Origin: Rikenella microfusus
GTDB taxonomy: Bacteria > Bacteroidota > Bacteroidia > Bacteroidales > Tenuifilaceae
Direction of reading: 5' to 3'
Assembly (NCBI GenBank): GCA_020722565.1
Contig: DYKO01000002.1
Coordinates: 146,725-210,724 of the forward strand
DNA length: 64,000 bases
In this document: positions 36,592-45,769 of the stretch, in pieces
Layout of the letters: every line of letters begins with the position of its first letter
Numbering within the stretch: the stretch's first letter is position 1
Translations under genes and position numbers: made by a program
Notes under the pieces: generated by a model
Database searches by the model: none
The model's input: the letters and a program-made list of their open reading frames with translations, nothing else
Told to the model about the DNA's origin: nothing

Positions 36592-37905
36592 CTATATAGT
36601 TTGATGCGGCGAAAATGTATCTATATCATTGTAGTACTCAAATCTATCAATAAATTCTCCAATTAGAATTGAAGATAATAAAATATAGATATCAACCGAT
36701 ACTTTCCCTAAAAGTATGACTGTTAAGGGTACGCCGATACCTATAATGATACGAAAGAATGCTGCTAAAACAGTCTTATTTGAAATGATATCTTGATGAG
36801 CATTTGCGTGGCGGATAAAATACAGTATTGCTTTTATTACCAAAAAAGTTACAGAAACGGTTGGCAAAATCAAGATTGATACTAAGGCCATATAAGTTAG
36901 AACGACGTTAGCACTGTGAAAAGGTGCCGAATAGCGCCTTTTTACAACACTATATATCATCTCAATGGAAATAAGCAATGCAACTGATATTAGTACAATA
37001 GTCCAATAAATAACTTTAATATGAGTAACCATGTAAGCAATTGAGAAAGTTGAAAAAAGAGAAAAAAACAAAATCTCTCGACTAAGCCAGCTTGATTTTA
37101 CATGCAGAATTGAACGGTATGCTCGAAAGGGCTTACCCAGATGAAGTAAACTGGAAACACCTGCTAATGTTAATCCAATAATAAAAATCACAGCATCTGT
37201 CCATTTAATAGCATCGGGTTTAGAAAAACTTGCTGTAAACCATCCTGAAAGAAAAGCCACAAGTGTAGTAAATATGATGAGCGGGAATTCCTCTTTTGCT
37301 TTAATATTGGATTTAACTTTTTGCAGATAGTAGGTATGATGTTGATCATATAAATTCAAATCCATTTCAGGAATGTTCTGGTAAACAGACTCACCCGAGA
37401 TAGAAATTTTGGGGTAGGTTTGTTTTTCTGGAAAACCAGGAGCATCGTGTGTGGGTTCTATTTCGATGCTGCCAAAGGATAAAGCGCCGGTAGGACAAGC
37501 TTGCGTACAGGCAGGAATGCCTCCCTCCTTGAGTAAATCGACACAGAAATTGCATTTTTCTATTACGCCTTTATTGGGATTATACTTTGGTGCATCGTAG
37601 GGGCAAGCCCATGTACAGTACCGACAACCAATACAAGTATTACCATTATGAATTACTGCGCCCGTGATTTCATCTCTTGAATAGGCAATTGTAGGGCAAT
37701 TGCTTAAGCATGGGGCATCAACACAGTGATAGCATGCCATTGAGAGGTTAATAAAGCCCTTTAACGGTATTTTACTGGTATTCCCGCTAATAACTTGACG
37801 CCATGAAATTGGTGGTGATGTATGGTTCTGGTTGTAGCAAGCCACTACGCAGGAATGACATGCCACGCATTTTGAGTAATCAAATATGAAACCCTTTTCC
37901 ATCAT
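36592..37905 (-). CDS. Fused ferredoxin and membrane-anchor subunit, DmsB-DmsC type
   Basis: A 437-residue fusion. Residues 1-190 are a DmsB/PhsB-like electron-transfer subunit with 16 Cys in four groups (13/16/19/23, 58/61/66/70, 91/94/97/101, 118/121/133/137), enough for four [4Fe-4S] clusters. From about residue 205 come about eight membrane helices like the DMSO reductase anchor DmsC (LLHLGKPFRAYRSI). It would pass electrons between the quinone pool and the molybdoenzyme encoded just upstream; the two genes overlap by four bases (ATGA). DmsB and DmsC are usually separate genes, so this fusion is notable. The physiological substrate is unknown. Confidence 0.9.
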   Translation of the reverse strand: MMEKGFIFDYSKCVACHSCVVACYNQNHTSPPISWRQVISGNTSKIPLKGFINLSMACYHCVDAPCLSNCPTIAYSRDEITGAVIHNGNTCIGCRYCTWACPYDAPKYNPNKGVIEKCNFCVDLLKEGGIPACTQACPTGALSFGSIEIEPTHDAPGFPEKQTYPKISISGESVYQNIPEMDLNLYDQHHTYYLQKVKSNIKAKEEFPLIIFTTLVAFLSGWFTASFSKPDAIKWTDAVIFIIGLTLAGVSSLLHLGKPFRAYRSILHVKSSWLSREILFFSLFSTFSIAYMVTHIKVIYWTIVLISVALLISIEMIYSVVKRRYSAPFHSANVVLTYMALVSILILPTVSVTFLVIKAILYFIRHANAHQDIISNKTVLAAFFRIIIGIGVPLTVILLGKVSVDIYILLSSILIGEFIDRFEYYNDIDTFSPHQTI

Positions 37906-39953
37906 TTGGAAGATTCAACTAGTTTAACCGCTACCCTATTGTTATGAAATGCAGAACCATGTCCCATATCGGTTTCACGACCTTCGGAAAGAAAGTTAAT
38001 TTGAGCGCCCTGTGTTAACCACCAGCCATTATGAACTACCACGCACCCCCTGCGAACCTCGTAGGTTACTTTTGCTGCTAACTTAATACTGCCGCGATTA
38101 TTAAAAACCTCAACCATATCGCCATCAGAGATGTTGCGTGGTGCAGCATCCACAGGATTTATATGAACCTCTGGTTTTGGACTAAACAATTTAATGATTT
38201 TAAGATTATTAAACTGGGAATGGATTCGGTTTTTTGTGTTGGGGGACATCAAAAAAAGCGGGAATGGCGTTGGGTTCTGAAACAACTCCTCGGCGGGTTT
38301 GTAAACGGGCAAAGGATCTTCGTTCCACAATGTTTTAACCTGCTCAGAGTAGAGCTCAATTTTTCCAGACGGTGTAGGAAACTTGAAGTCGGAAAAAGCA
38401 ATTTCCTCCAAACCGGGTGCAAGAATTGGGCCTTTTTTTAGGTCGTTAAGGGTAAGATTAAAAATAGCCAATCGGCTATCTAAATATTTATCCACATGTT
38501 CATCGCCGGGTGGTAGTAGAAACAGGGAAAGGGTTTGTTCATCAAAACCTAAACGCTTGGCTAAAAGCCAATATATTTCGGTTTCGGGCTTTACCTCGCC
38601 TGCAGGTTCTACAACCTTTTGCTTAAGTTGAATGTAAGGGTTCCAATATGATCCTATAATATCGGATTGCTCAAACATGTTTTTGGCTGGAAGTACTACA
38701 TCGGCTTCCAGTGCGGTGTCGGTCATGAATTGCTCCACTACAACCCTAAAATCGAGTTTTCGGAAGGCTTGTAATACCGTGTCGGTATTTGGGTTTTGAG
38801 TTAGAGGATTTCCGCGCTCAACCCAAATCATTTTCAGTTCAGGATTAGACGTGGTGAGCATATCCTCACCTAAACGTGCAGTAGATATCGATCTGCGAAT
38901 TACTCCATCGGGCATTTCGGGTGGATAGTAACAAAGAGGCTCCAAAACGTCGTCAAAAACATAGCTTTGCAAATTGGCATAATGCCAACATGCACCTGGT
39001 TTACCTATATTTCCTGTAATCACGCTAAGCGTTAGAATAGTTCTAACAGTTTGGCCTCCATTGGTGTACCGCTGCATTCCGTAACCCGGAATTAAAGTCA
39101 TGGGCTTAACATTTCCAATGTACCAAGCCAGTTTTTCAATCATTTCAATGGGAACACCTGTTATGTCCGATGCCCACTGGAAATCGTATTGTGCCACGTG
39201 AGCTGCGAATTTTTCAAAACCCAATACGTAGCTATCAATAAACTGTTTATCAATCCATTGGTTTTTAATTAAAATAGAGGCAACAGCCAAAGCCAAGGCG
39301 GCATCGGTTGAAGGCAATGGTTGTATTAACAGGTGGGCTCTTTGCGATGACGCTGTTCGCCTTGGGTCAATCACTACAAGTTTGGCTCCCTTATCTATTG
39401 CTGCATTAAGAGGAACCATTTCGTGAATATTGCTCTCGGCCGGATTTTTACCCCACAAAATAATTAAACCAGCGTTTTCTAAATCCCATGGTACATTGTG
39501 TTTGTTTGCTCCCAGGGTAAGACGCGTAGCCTCAAGACCTGCCGGCCAGCATAGGTTTCCGTAAACGGTGGTTGCACCACCGTAGATATGTCGCCAAAAT
39601 TTTACGCTAAAATCGTTGAGCAAACCCGCCATGCCGCTGGCAGCATAAAAAAGTACCGATTGCTGACCAAACCGATTACGGTAGGTTACAAGTCGATTTG
39701 CTATTTCGTCCAACGCCTCGTTCCACGATATTCGTTTAAAAGAGCCCTTTGTTTTGCGTAATGGATATAAGATTCGATCGGAACTGTTTGCCCGTTCAAC
39801 ATAGCTTTGCCCTTTCAAACAACCGCCAAAAGGGGTAGCTTGGTTTAACGGTAAGGGTTTAATTCCAACCACTTTATTATTATCGACCTGAACAACCAGG
39901 CTGCAGGTACTATAGCAGTTTCTGGGGCATGCAGTAATAAACTCTTTCACCAC
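37902..39953 (-). CDS. Molybdopterin oxidoreductase, DMSO reductase family, no Tat signal
   Basis: A 683-residue catalytic subunit binding bis-MGD and one [4Fe-4S] cluster (Cys9, Cys13, Cys17, Cys45; CPRNCYSTC and GGCLKG). WGKNPAESN, the C-terminal cap (VEVFNNRGSIKLAAKV) and the mid domain MWVERGNPLTQNPNT are present. Cys135 in YGNLCWPAG may be the Mo ligand, as in Cys-type members, though this rests on position alone. There is no twin-arginine signal, so it should stay in the cytoplasm, unlike DmsA or PsrA. The GTG start shares its G with the TAG stop of the preceding gene (TAGTG), indicating translational coupling. Substrate unknown: sulfur, nitrogen or carbon oxyanion. Confidence 0.9.
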   Translation of the reverse strand: MVKEFITACPRNCYSTCSLVVQVDNNKVVGIKPLPLNQATPFGGCLKGQSYVERANSSDRILYPLRKTKGSFKRISWNEALDEIANRLVTYRNRFGQQSVLFYAASGMAGLLNDFSVKFWRHIYGGATTVYGNLCWPAGLEATRLTLGANKHNVPWDLENAGLIILWGKNPAESNIHEMVPLNAAIDKGAKLVVIDPRRTASSQRAHLLIQPLPSTDAALALAVASILIKNQWIDKQFIDSYVLGFEKFAAHVAQYDFQWASDITGVPIEMIEKLAWYIGNVKPMTLIPGYGMQRYTNGGQTVRTILTLSVITGNIGKPGACWHYANLQSYVFDDVLEPLCYYPPEMPDGVIRRSISTARLGEDMLTTSNPELKMIWVERGNPLTQNPNTDTVLQAFRKLDFRVVVEQFMTDTALEADVVLPAKNMFEQSDIIGSYWNPYIQLKQKVVEPAGEVKPETEIYWLLAKRLGFDEQTLSLFLLPPGDEHVDKYLDSRLAIFNLTLNDLKKGPILAPGLEEIAFSDFKFPTPSGKIELYSEQVKTLWNEDPLPVYKPAEELFQNPTPFPLFLMSPNTKNRIHSQFNNLKIIKLFSPKPEVHINPVDAAPRNISDGDMVEVFNNRGSIKLAAKVTYEVRRGCVVVHNGWWLTQGAQINFLSEGRETDMGHGSAFHNNRVAVKLVESSK

Positions 39954-41665
39954 TAATTCTGAGTTTCGGCAAGGTACTGTTCATGCGAAATAAAAAAGCC
40001 ATCTTTGAGGTAGTAAACAGCGCCATATTCGTGGTCAACGCGTGTATAAAATGTAATTTTATCGTTTCGGTTAAATACAGTGCGTGTTAAAATGATACGG
40101 GGTAAACGGATGACTTCATCAGTACGCTCACGTGTATAACGTTTAGCAATGTCTTCTGGGGCCAAAAGGGTAACAACCTGATCGGCATCTTCCTTGCCAA
40201 TTTGGGCGCTCATTTTTTCAGCAACGAGTTTAAGACGCAATTCAGCGTCGCGTTTGCGCTGTTCCTCTAAAAGAAGTTTTTTCTCTTGTTCTGCCTTAAT
40301 TCTAGCATCTTCCTCATGCTTAAGTCGCTCGGCTTCCTGATGGGCTTTTTCCTCCTCAATCCTGCGTAACTCTTCACGTCGCTTCTCCTCGGCTAATCTC
40401 TGCTCTTCAGCTTCCTTTTTTAAACGCTCCAATTCTTTGATTCTGGCCTCCTCTTCGGCTTTTCGTTTGGCTTCTTCAATTAAACGTTGTGCTTCAGCTT
40501 CTTTTTGTATTCTTTCCTCTTCAAGCCTCTTGGCCTCCTCGGCAGCTAGGCGTTTGGCTTCCTCCTCTTTTTTAAGACGCTCCTGTTCTTGTTTTAACCG
40601 TTCCTCCTCCTGCCGACGAAGTTCCTCTTTTTGTTTAGCTTCCTGCTCTGCTCTTATTCTTGCCTCCTCCTCGGCTTTCTTACGTTCCTCTTCTTTTTGT
40701 TTGAGTTCCTCCATTCTGGCTTTTTCCTCAGCCAAACGACGCTCCTCAGCTTCCTTCCTCAAGCGTTCCTCCTCTTTTTTCTTAGCCTCTTCGGCAGCTT
40801 TACGTTTGGCTTCTTCAACCTGTCTAATCCTTTCTTGTTCCTGTTTTATTCTTTCTTCCTCCTGCTTACGTAGTTCTGCCTTACGTTTTTCCTCTTCCTC
40901 ATCCTTTTTTCGTGCTTCCTCTTCGGCTTTCTTGCGTTCTTCCTCCTGACGCTTTAATGCCTCTTGACGAGCCTTTTCCTCAGCAATCCTACGTTCCTCG
41001 GCTTCCTTTTTTAACCGTTCGTCTTCTTTTTTTCTGGCCTCCTCAGCTACTTTTTTCTTAGCTTCATCTTCTTCTTTGCGCTTTTGCGCTTCAGCAATTA
41101 ATTGCTGTTTCCGTTCCTCCTCTTTTTTAATCTTTTCCTCTTCTTCCTTCTTTTTTCGCTCTTCGGCTAATTTTTTGTTCTCTTTTTCAATTTCCTTTAG
41201 AACCCTTAATGAGTAATCGGTGTCGTATGCAAAATCGCGTATATCATTGGCATACATAATTCTTGCTACAGGATTGGCATACTCCTTGATAACATCTTCG
41301 CTTTGCTTTTCCAAAATAACATCGAAACCGGTAACGCGCTCAACATCTTTTTGAAAGGTGGGTGGAACCTTAGTATCGATCAAAACCTTTTTAGTAATAT
41401 ACCCGGTTTTTTCAAAAACAATAATATATTCTGAATCGTAGTTAAGCATGAAATCAAAAACACCCTTATTACCTACCGGAATTGTTTGAACAATATTACC
41501 ATTTTGTGTTACGGTAACCTTTGAGCCCACCAAGTCGCCTTTTTTTATTATTAATTGAGCAGATACCTGAAGTCCTTTCTGGGCAAAGACCGCCAGATAA
41601 ATAAACAAAAACAGAATTGTTAGCAAGATTTTTCGAATATTTCTAAGTTTGAGCATTAGGGTCAT
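39953..41665 (-). CDS. Exported protein with long charged helix repeats
   Basis: The 570-residue product has a signal peptide or membrane anchor (about 11-28, LLTILFLFIYLAVFAQ), a beta-sandwich domain like the carboxypeptidase regulatory fold (about 33-118, SKVTVTQNGN), a very long Glu/Lys/Arg/Ala region (about 158-505), and a small C-terminal domain (YGAVYYLKDGFFISHE). The charged region contains an 84-residue duplication (205-288 and 289-372) with a diverged third copy. Such sequence forms a rigid single helix or coiled coil reaching across the periplasm; the role may be a spacer. The tight TAGTG link to the molybdoenzyme gene suggests cotranslation, though a functional link is unproven. 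Confidence 0.85.
   Translation of the reverse strand: MTLMLKLRNIRKILLTILFLFIYLAVFAQKGLQVSAQLIIKKGDLVGSKVTVTQNGNIVQTIPVGNKGVFDFMLNYDSEYIIVFEKTGYITKKVLIDTKVPPTFQKDVERVTGFDVILEKQSEDVIKEYANPVARIMYANDIRDFAYDTDYSLRVLKEIEKENKKLAEERKKKEEEEKIKKEEERKQQLIAEAQKRKEEDEAKKKVAEEARKKEDERLKKEAEERRIAEEKARQEALKRQEEERKKAEEEARKKDEEEEKRKAELRKQEEERIKQEQERIRQVEEAKRKAAEEAKKKEEERLRKEAEERRLAEEKARMEELKQKEEERKKAEEEARIRAEQEAKQKEELRRQEEERLKQEQERLKKEEEAKRLAAEEAKRLEEERIQKEAEAQRLIEEAKRKAEEEARIKELERLKKEAEEQRLAEEKRREELRRIEEEKAHQEAERLKHEEDARIKAEQEKKLLLEEQRKRDAELRLKLVAEKMSAQIGKEDADQVVTLLAPEDIAKRYTRERTDEVIRLPRIILTRTVFNRNDKITFYTRVDHEYGAVYYLKDGFFISHEQYLAETQN
40298..41053 (-). repeat. Tandem 252-bp coding repeats
   Basis: Two successive 84-codon units (41053-40802 and 40801-40550) encode nearly the same sequence, e.g. 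EERLRKEAEERRLAEEKAR against DERLKKEAEERRIAEEKAR. A third unit down to about 40298 is degenerate. 84 residues are exactly 12 heptads, so register is kept. Confidence 0.8.
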
Positions 41666-41742
41666 ACCATCTTAAATGCTTTACTAAAACAAATTTGTAA
41701 CAAATTAAGCAAAAATATCTCAAACTAATACGAAGCAAACCA

Positions 41743-42789
41743 TTATTCGGTTCGACATTTTAAAATAATTTTTGATAGTCGTCTATTTGGTTTGGTTACA
41801 TCATTATAAAAAGCATTGATATATTTGACCAATTTTTTTGTTTCCTGCTCTGGTAGATATGTAAACGTCTGAATGGTCGAAAGTATTGTATCCCTTTGGT
41901 TAATAAAATATTGAAATGCTTTGTTATATTCCTCGGTTGTTCTGCAAAATCCATTAAAATGACGTTCCTTGACCGATTTAATGGGCATGTGTTCAGCCGG
42001 AAGCGCATATGGGGCATCAACAAATCCAGAAAAATCGAAATCGTAGGGTATGGGCACCGGTGGCGCTGAAGGCTCCAGTTCCAAAAGAGCTATATTGTGA
42101 AGTGCTTTAATGGACCAGTCGGTGTGCCCTATCATATACTGAAAAATTGCCATACGATTGTATGCTATTCGGCTACAAGCGTTGGGATGTATATTGCGTC
42201 GCTCTATTTTAATACCACCCAAACGCTTTGCCAACACTTCATCGGGTTCTATGAAAAAGGCAGGAATGGTTTGATAATCACCCGTATATTTATCTCTAAG
42301 TTTTAGTTCAATTAGCCGAACACTGTATGATGAATCGGTAATAGCATTATATAGCAGGTAACACAGGTATTCTTTTAGTAACACATTTCTGTATGTATCC
42401 GAATTATAGCATGGTGCTACCAACTTTAGCCTATTTATCCCCTCAAATGGGGAAAAATTTGTTTTTTGGGTATCAAATTTTAGTAGTAATGGGGGAATAG
42501 AGCAATTTTCAGGGTTTTTACGAAAAATGCCACGTGTTTTAACCTCCACTGGTATTACTGTTCGCGCACCCCACTGGTTGGTAAAAATCAGTTTAGCCTT
42601 ATGAAAAGATGGATTTTTCCCCCTGTCAGAAAAGATTTGTTCAGTTGCTGCAATAATTTCGATATCAATTTTTCCACCTTCATTAAATAACAGTAGACTA
42701 TTCTGCGATAAAGCAGAATAGTAGAAAAGCGCAATGCAACAAATTATAGAAAGTTTATTTTTCAAATTATTTTTAATGAAATATAGCAA
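41743..42789 (-). CDS. Uncharacterised secreted protein with kinase-fold-like motifs
   Basis: The 348-residue product has a signal sequence (about 11-29, ending YYSALSQ). Conserved-looking features are IGHTDWSIKALHNIALL, followed about 25 residues on by PYDFDFSGFV; this pair of Asp-containing motifs is reminiscent of the catalytic loop and metal site of atypical kinases such as CotH or HipA, but I have only the motif likeness to go on. Earlier KLVAPCYNSDTYRNVLLKEYL and EPDEVLAKRLGG could be the ATP-binding side. It lies 13 bases from the ABC-2 permease gene and may be the last gene of the efflux operon. Function unproven. Confidence 0.6.
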   Translation of the reverse strand: MLYFIKNNLKNKLSIICCIALFYYSALSQNSLLLFNEGGKIDIEIIAATEQIFSDRGKNPSFHKAKLIFTNQWGARTVIPVEVKTRGIFRKNPENCSIPPLLLKFDTQKTNFSPFEGINRLKLVAPCYNSDTYRNVLLKEYLCYLLYNAITDSSYSVRLIELKLRDKYTGDYQTIPAFFIEPDEVLAKRLGGIKIERRNIHPNACSRIAYNRMAIFQYMIGHTDWSIKALHNIALLELEPSAPPVPIPYDFDFSGFVDAPYALPAEHMPIKSVKERHFNGFCRTTEEYNKAFQYFINQRDTILSTIQTFTYLPEQETKKLVKYINAFYNDVTKPNRRLSKIILKCRTE

Positions 42790-42802
42790 TTATTTTACAA
42801 TT

Positions 42803-43903
42803 TCACGATGTTTTCTTGTAACGTTTAATGGCAATAATGATTACAACCGTTGCAATTATTGAAATTGCAAGAAAATTGGGCCATAAATTGCTAAAATCGG
42901 AACCCTTTAATATGAGCATTCGGTTTACGTTCATAAAGTAGAATAGCGGGTTTATTTTGTTAAACCAGTTTGCCCAACTGGGCATGCTTTCGGTTGGGGT
43001 AAAAAGTCCGCTTAGCATTAGGAAAACTGTCATGAAAAAGAAAGCCATAAACATTACCTGTTGCTGGTTGCTTGCCGAGGTTGAGAGAATAAGTCCTAAA
43101 CCTAATGCAGCAATAAGATAAATAGCGGCAAATCCGAAAAGCAGTGGAATGCTCCCTGTAATGTTAAGATTAAAAACTACTCGGGCAATAACCAAACCAA
43201 ACATTAATTCAGCCAGGGCAATTACCCAAAAGGGTATCAATTTCCCAATAATAAATTGATAGGGCTTAATAGGTGTAACGTTTATTTGTTCAATGGTTCC
43301 CAATTCCTTTTCCCGAACAATATTTATTGCTGTAAGAAACATCCCCACGATGGTAACCAGAATTACCAAAATTCCTGGAACCATATATAACTTATAGTCG
43401 AGTGTAGGATTATACCAGTGCCTTATACTTGCCTGACTAATAGTTGGTTTGCCAAACTCAACTGTGGCATTTGTGGCATAATCAAGAACGATTGAGCTGG
43501 TATAACGATTAATTAGCGCCGCCGAAGTAATATTAATTGCATTGGTTAGCAGCTGCAATTTTATGGATTCGCTCCTATTTGCCATAGCTCCAAAGCTATT
43601 TGGAATGATAAGTGCAGCATCGGCATAACCCATGTCGATAAGTTTAATTGCCTTTTTGGTGCTGCGTTCAACAGGTATAATTGCGTAAAACTTTGAAAAT
43701 GTAAACTTTTCGATTAACCCCCTTGATTCGGGAGAACAATCGTAATCAACAATGGCCAGTTTAATATTCTTCATTTCCTGAGTTGCAGCATTTGCCAGAA
43801 TAAGCAGTTGAACTACAGGTAATACAAATATTATGGGGAGTATGGTCTTATTTCTGAATATCTGAATAAATTCTTTTTGCAGCAGTATAAATATCTTTTT
43901 CAT
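42803..43903 (-). CDS. ABC-2 permease, YbhR-like
   Basis: A 366-residue ABC-2 type inner-membrane subunit: an N-terminal helix (LPIIFVLPVVQLLILANA), a large extracytoplasmic domain (about 45-165), then five membrane helices, with the coupling segment REKELGTIEQINVTPIKPYQ before them. With the second permease it should form the heterodimeric channel of a YbhFSR-type exporter. It starts ten bases after the other permease gene and ends the core efflux operon. Exported compound unknown; such pumps handle cationic drugs, dyes or sodium/lithium ions. Confidence 0.9.
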   Translation of the reverse strand: MKKIFILLQKEFIQIFRNKTILPIIFVLPVVQLLILANAATQEMKNIKLAIVDYDCSPESRGLIEKFTFSKFYAIIPVERSTKKAIKLIDMGYADAALIIPNSFGAMANRSESIKLQLLTNAINITSAALINRYTSSIVLDYATNATVEFGKPTISQASIRHWYNPTLDYKLYMVPGILVILVTIVGMFLTAINIVREKELGTIEQINVTPIKPYQFIIGKLIPFWVIALAELMFGLVIARVVFNLNITGSIPLLFGFAAIYLIAALGLGLILSTSASNQQQVMFMAFFFMTVFLMLSGLFTPTESMPSWANWFNKINPLFYFMNVNRMLILKGSDFSNLWPNFLAISIIATVVIIIAIKRYKKTS

Positions 43904-43913
43904 TTTTTCAGAT

Positions 43914-45035
43914 TTACTCCAATCGAACCTTAAACTTTTTGATGCTTAGTATTATGAACATAATAGCCATACCGAGCATTACCAAAACCTCATTTATAGT
44001 ATACATCAAACCCTGGCCTTTTATCATAATGGTTTTTAATGCACTTAAAAACCAACGGGGTGGCATAATCAGACTTAGCCACTGCAGAACCTTAGGCATG
44101 TTTTCGATGGGGAATATGAATCCAGAGAGTAGAATTGTGGGAAGCATAAGCGCAAACATCGACATAAACATGGCCAGAGCCTGACTCGAAGCAACAGTGG
44201 AAATAAATATCCCTAACGAAAGTGCCAATATTATAAAAAGCGAACATAGCGCTAGCAGCAATAGTAGATTCCCACGTAAGGGCAAATGGAACACGGTGTA
44301 ACCCATAAAAATGATAACCAATACGTTGGTAAAGGCAATGCCAATGTAGGGCAAAACCTTACCCAAAACAATATGCCAGGGTTTTAGTGGCGATATCAGC
44401 AAAACCTCCATGGTTCCCATCTCCTTCTCACGGGTTATGGATATAGATGTCATCATTGCTGTAACCAGCATCAGAATAAGCACCATGGTGCCGGGAACAA
44501 ACATAAAGGCAGAGCTCATCTCCTCATTGTAAAGCATTCGGCTTTCAATTTCAACAGGCATAAGCCTTAAGTATGATGAATAATTTTCGGCAACAAAGGC
44601 ATAAATAACCGATTGAGCATAACCGGCAAGAATACTGGCTGTATTTGGGTCCGATGCGTCGGTTATTATTTGATAATATGCACTCCGTTCTCTTTCGAGT
44701 TTAGTTGCAAGGTCTTCTCCGATAATCAGAACCAATTTGGCATCCCCATTTCGAAATGCCTTCTCAATATCGTTTTCATTTTTTAGATATCCCATAAGTT
44801 TAAAGTATCCTGATGCCGTAAGCCGCTGTACCAATTTGTTGGACTGAACGTCGTGGGAATAATCGAGTACTGCAAAGCTTGCGTTTTTAATATCAGCAGA
44901 AATAACAAATCCGAAAATAAGCAGCTGAATGATGGGCATCACCAGAACTAAAAGCAGTGTCCGCACATCGCGGAAAATGTGTTTAAACTCTTTGGTTACA
45001 AAGTTGAAAAACATGTTTCGTCCCACAATCATCAA
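43914..45035 (-). CDS. ABC-2 permease, YbhS-like
   Basis: A 373-residue ABC-2 permease paralogous to its neighbour: N-terminal helix, extracytoplasmic domain (about 50-175), helices after REKEMGTMEVLLISPLKPWH, and the typical LSGFIFPIENMP. It overlaps the upstream ATPase gene by four bases (ATGA), so the ATPase and permease are translated together. ATG at 45035 is used; a Met at residue 8 is also possible. It forms the membrane domain with the YbhR-like subunit. Confidence 0.9.
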   Translation of the reverse strand: MMIVGRNMFFNFVTKEFKHIFRDVRTLLLVLVMPIIQLLIFGFVISADIKNASFAVLDYSHDVQSNKLVQRLTASGYFKLMGYLKNENDIEKAFRNGDAKLVLIIGEDLATKLERERSAYYQIITDASDPNTASILAGYAQSVIYAFVAENYSSYLRLMPVEIESRMLYNEEMSSAFMFVPGTMVLILMLVTAMMTSISITREKEMGTMEVLLISPLKPWHIVLGKVLPYIGIAFTNVLVIIFMGYTVFHLPLRGNLLLLLALCSLFIILALSLGIFISTVASSQALAMFMSMFALMLPTILLSGFIFPIENMPKVLQWLSLIMPPRWFLSALKTIMIKGQGLMYTINEVLVMLGMAIMFIILSIKKFKVRLE

Positions 45036-45769
45036 ATTTTAGTGTTTTCATTTCGAGCCAATGAAAGGAACACATCGTCCATTGTAGTCGAATTATATAA
45101 TGATTTAAGTTCGTTGGGCTGACCTGCCGCAACAAGCTTACCATCAACCATAACCAGCACATTATTGCAGTATTCAGCTTCGTCGATGTAATGCGTGGTA
45201 ACCAATGCAGTGGTGCCATTAGCCGAGATTTGGTGAATGGTTTCCCAAAACATTCTGCGTGCAATTGGGTCAACGCCACTGGTGGGCTCATCAAGCAATA
45301 TTATTGGTGGGTTATGCACCAGTGAGACGGCAAGAGCTATACGCTGACGCCAGCCCGGGGGTAACGATTGAACCGTAAGGTTCATAAACGGTCGCATCTC
45401 AAAGTCATCAATTAGTGCTTCGGCTCTTAACTTCAGCTGCTTACCCCAAAGTCCATATACTCCTCCAAAAAAGTGAATGTTCTCCCAAACAGTTAAATCG
45501 TTATAGAGCGAAAATTTTTGGCTCATGTAGCCAATTCTGGTGCGAATCTGCTCGGCTTGTAGATAGGCATTGTATCCGGCAACTTTAATTTTTCCCGAAG
45601 TGGGCGCCAACAATCCGCATAACATTTTTATTGTAGTTGTTTTTCCAGCGCCATTGGCTCCCAGTAAACCTAAAATCTCACCGGAGCTAACCGAAAACGA
45701 AATGTTATCGACGGCCGTAAAGCTTCCAAATTTTTTTGTCAACTTATCAACTTCAATGGTTTTAATCAT
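45032..45769 (-). CDS. ABC transporter ATPase, second half of a YbhF-like pair
   Basis: A 245-residue ATP-binding subunit with Walker A GANGAGKTT (37-45), Q-loop, the signature LPPGWRQR in place of LSGGQ, Walker B IILLDEPTSGVDP, and a switch His in TTHYIDEAE. The LPxGW signature is what I know from the second ATPase domain of YbhF, where both domains sit in one chain. Here they are two genes overlapping by four bases. It should power the two permeases downstream. Confidence 0.93.
   Translation of the reverse strand: MIKTIEVDKLTKKFGSFTAVDNISFSVSSGEILGLLGANGAGKTTTIKMLCGLLAPTSGKIKVAGYNAYLQAEQIRTRIGYMSQKFSLYNDLTVWENIHFFGGVYGLWGKQLKLRAEALIDDFEMRPFMNLTVQSLPPGWRQRIALAVSLVHNPPIILLDEPTSGVDPIARRMFWETIHQISANGTTALVTTHYIDEAEYCNNVLVMVDGKLVAAGQPNELKSLYNSTTMDDVFLSLARNENTKI

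Noticed and set aside
40437-40949. A 170-codon plus-strand frame rich in Ser, Phe and Leu opposite the charged helix protein
   Set aside because: It is the reverse reading of GAA/GAG/AAA/AAG-rich repeats, which read as Ser, Phe and Leu codons; no start context and no domain.
40298-41053. Regular repeats that might look like a CRISPR array
   Set aside because: The repeats are long, coding, and in frame, with no unique spacers and no cas genes nearby.
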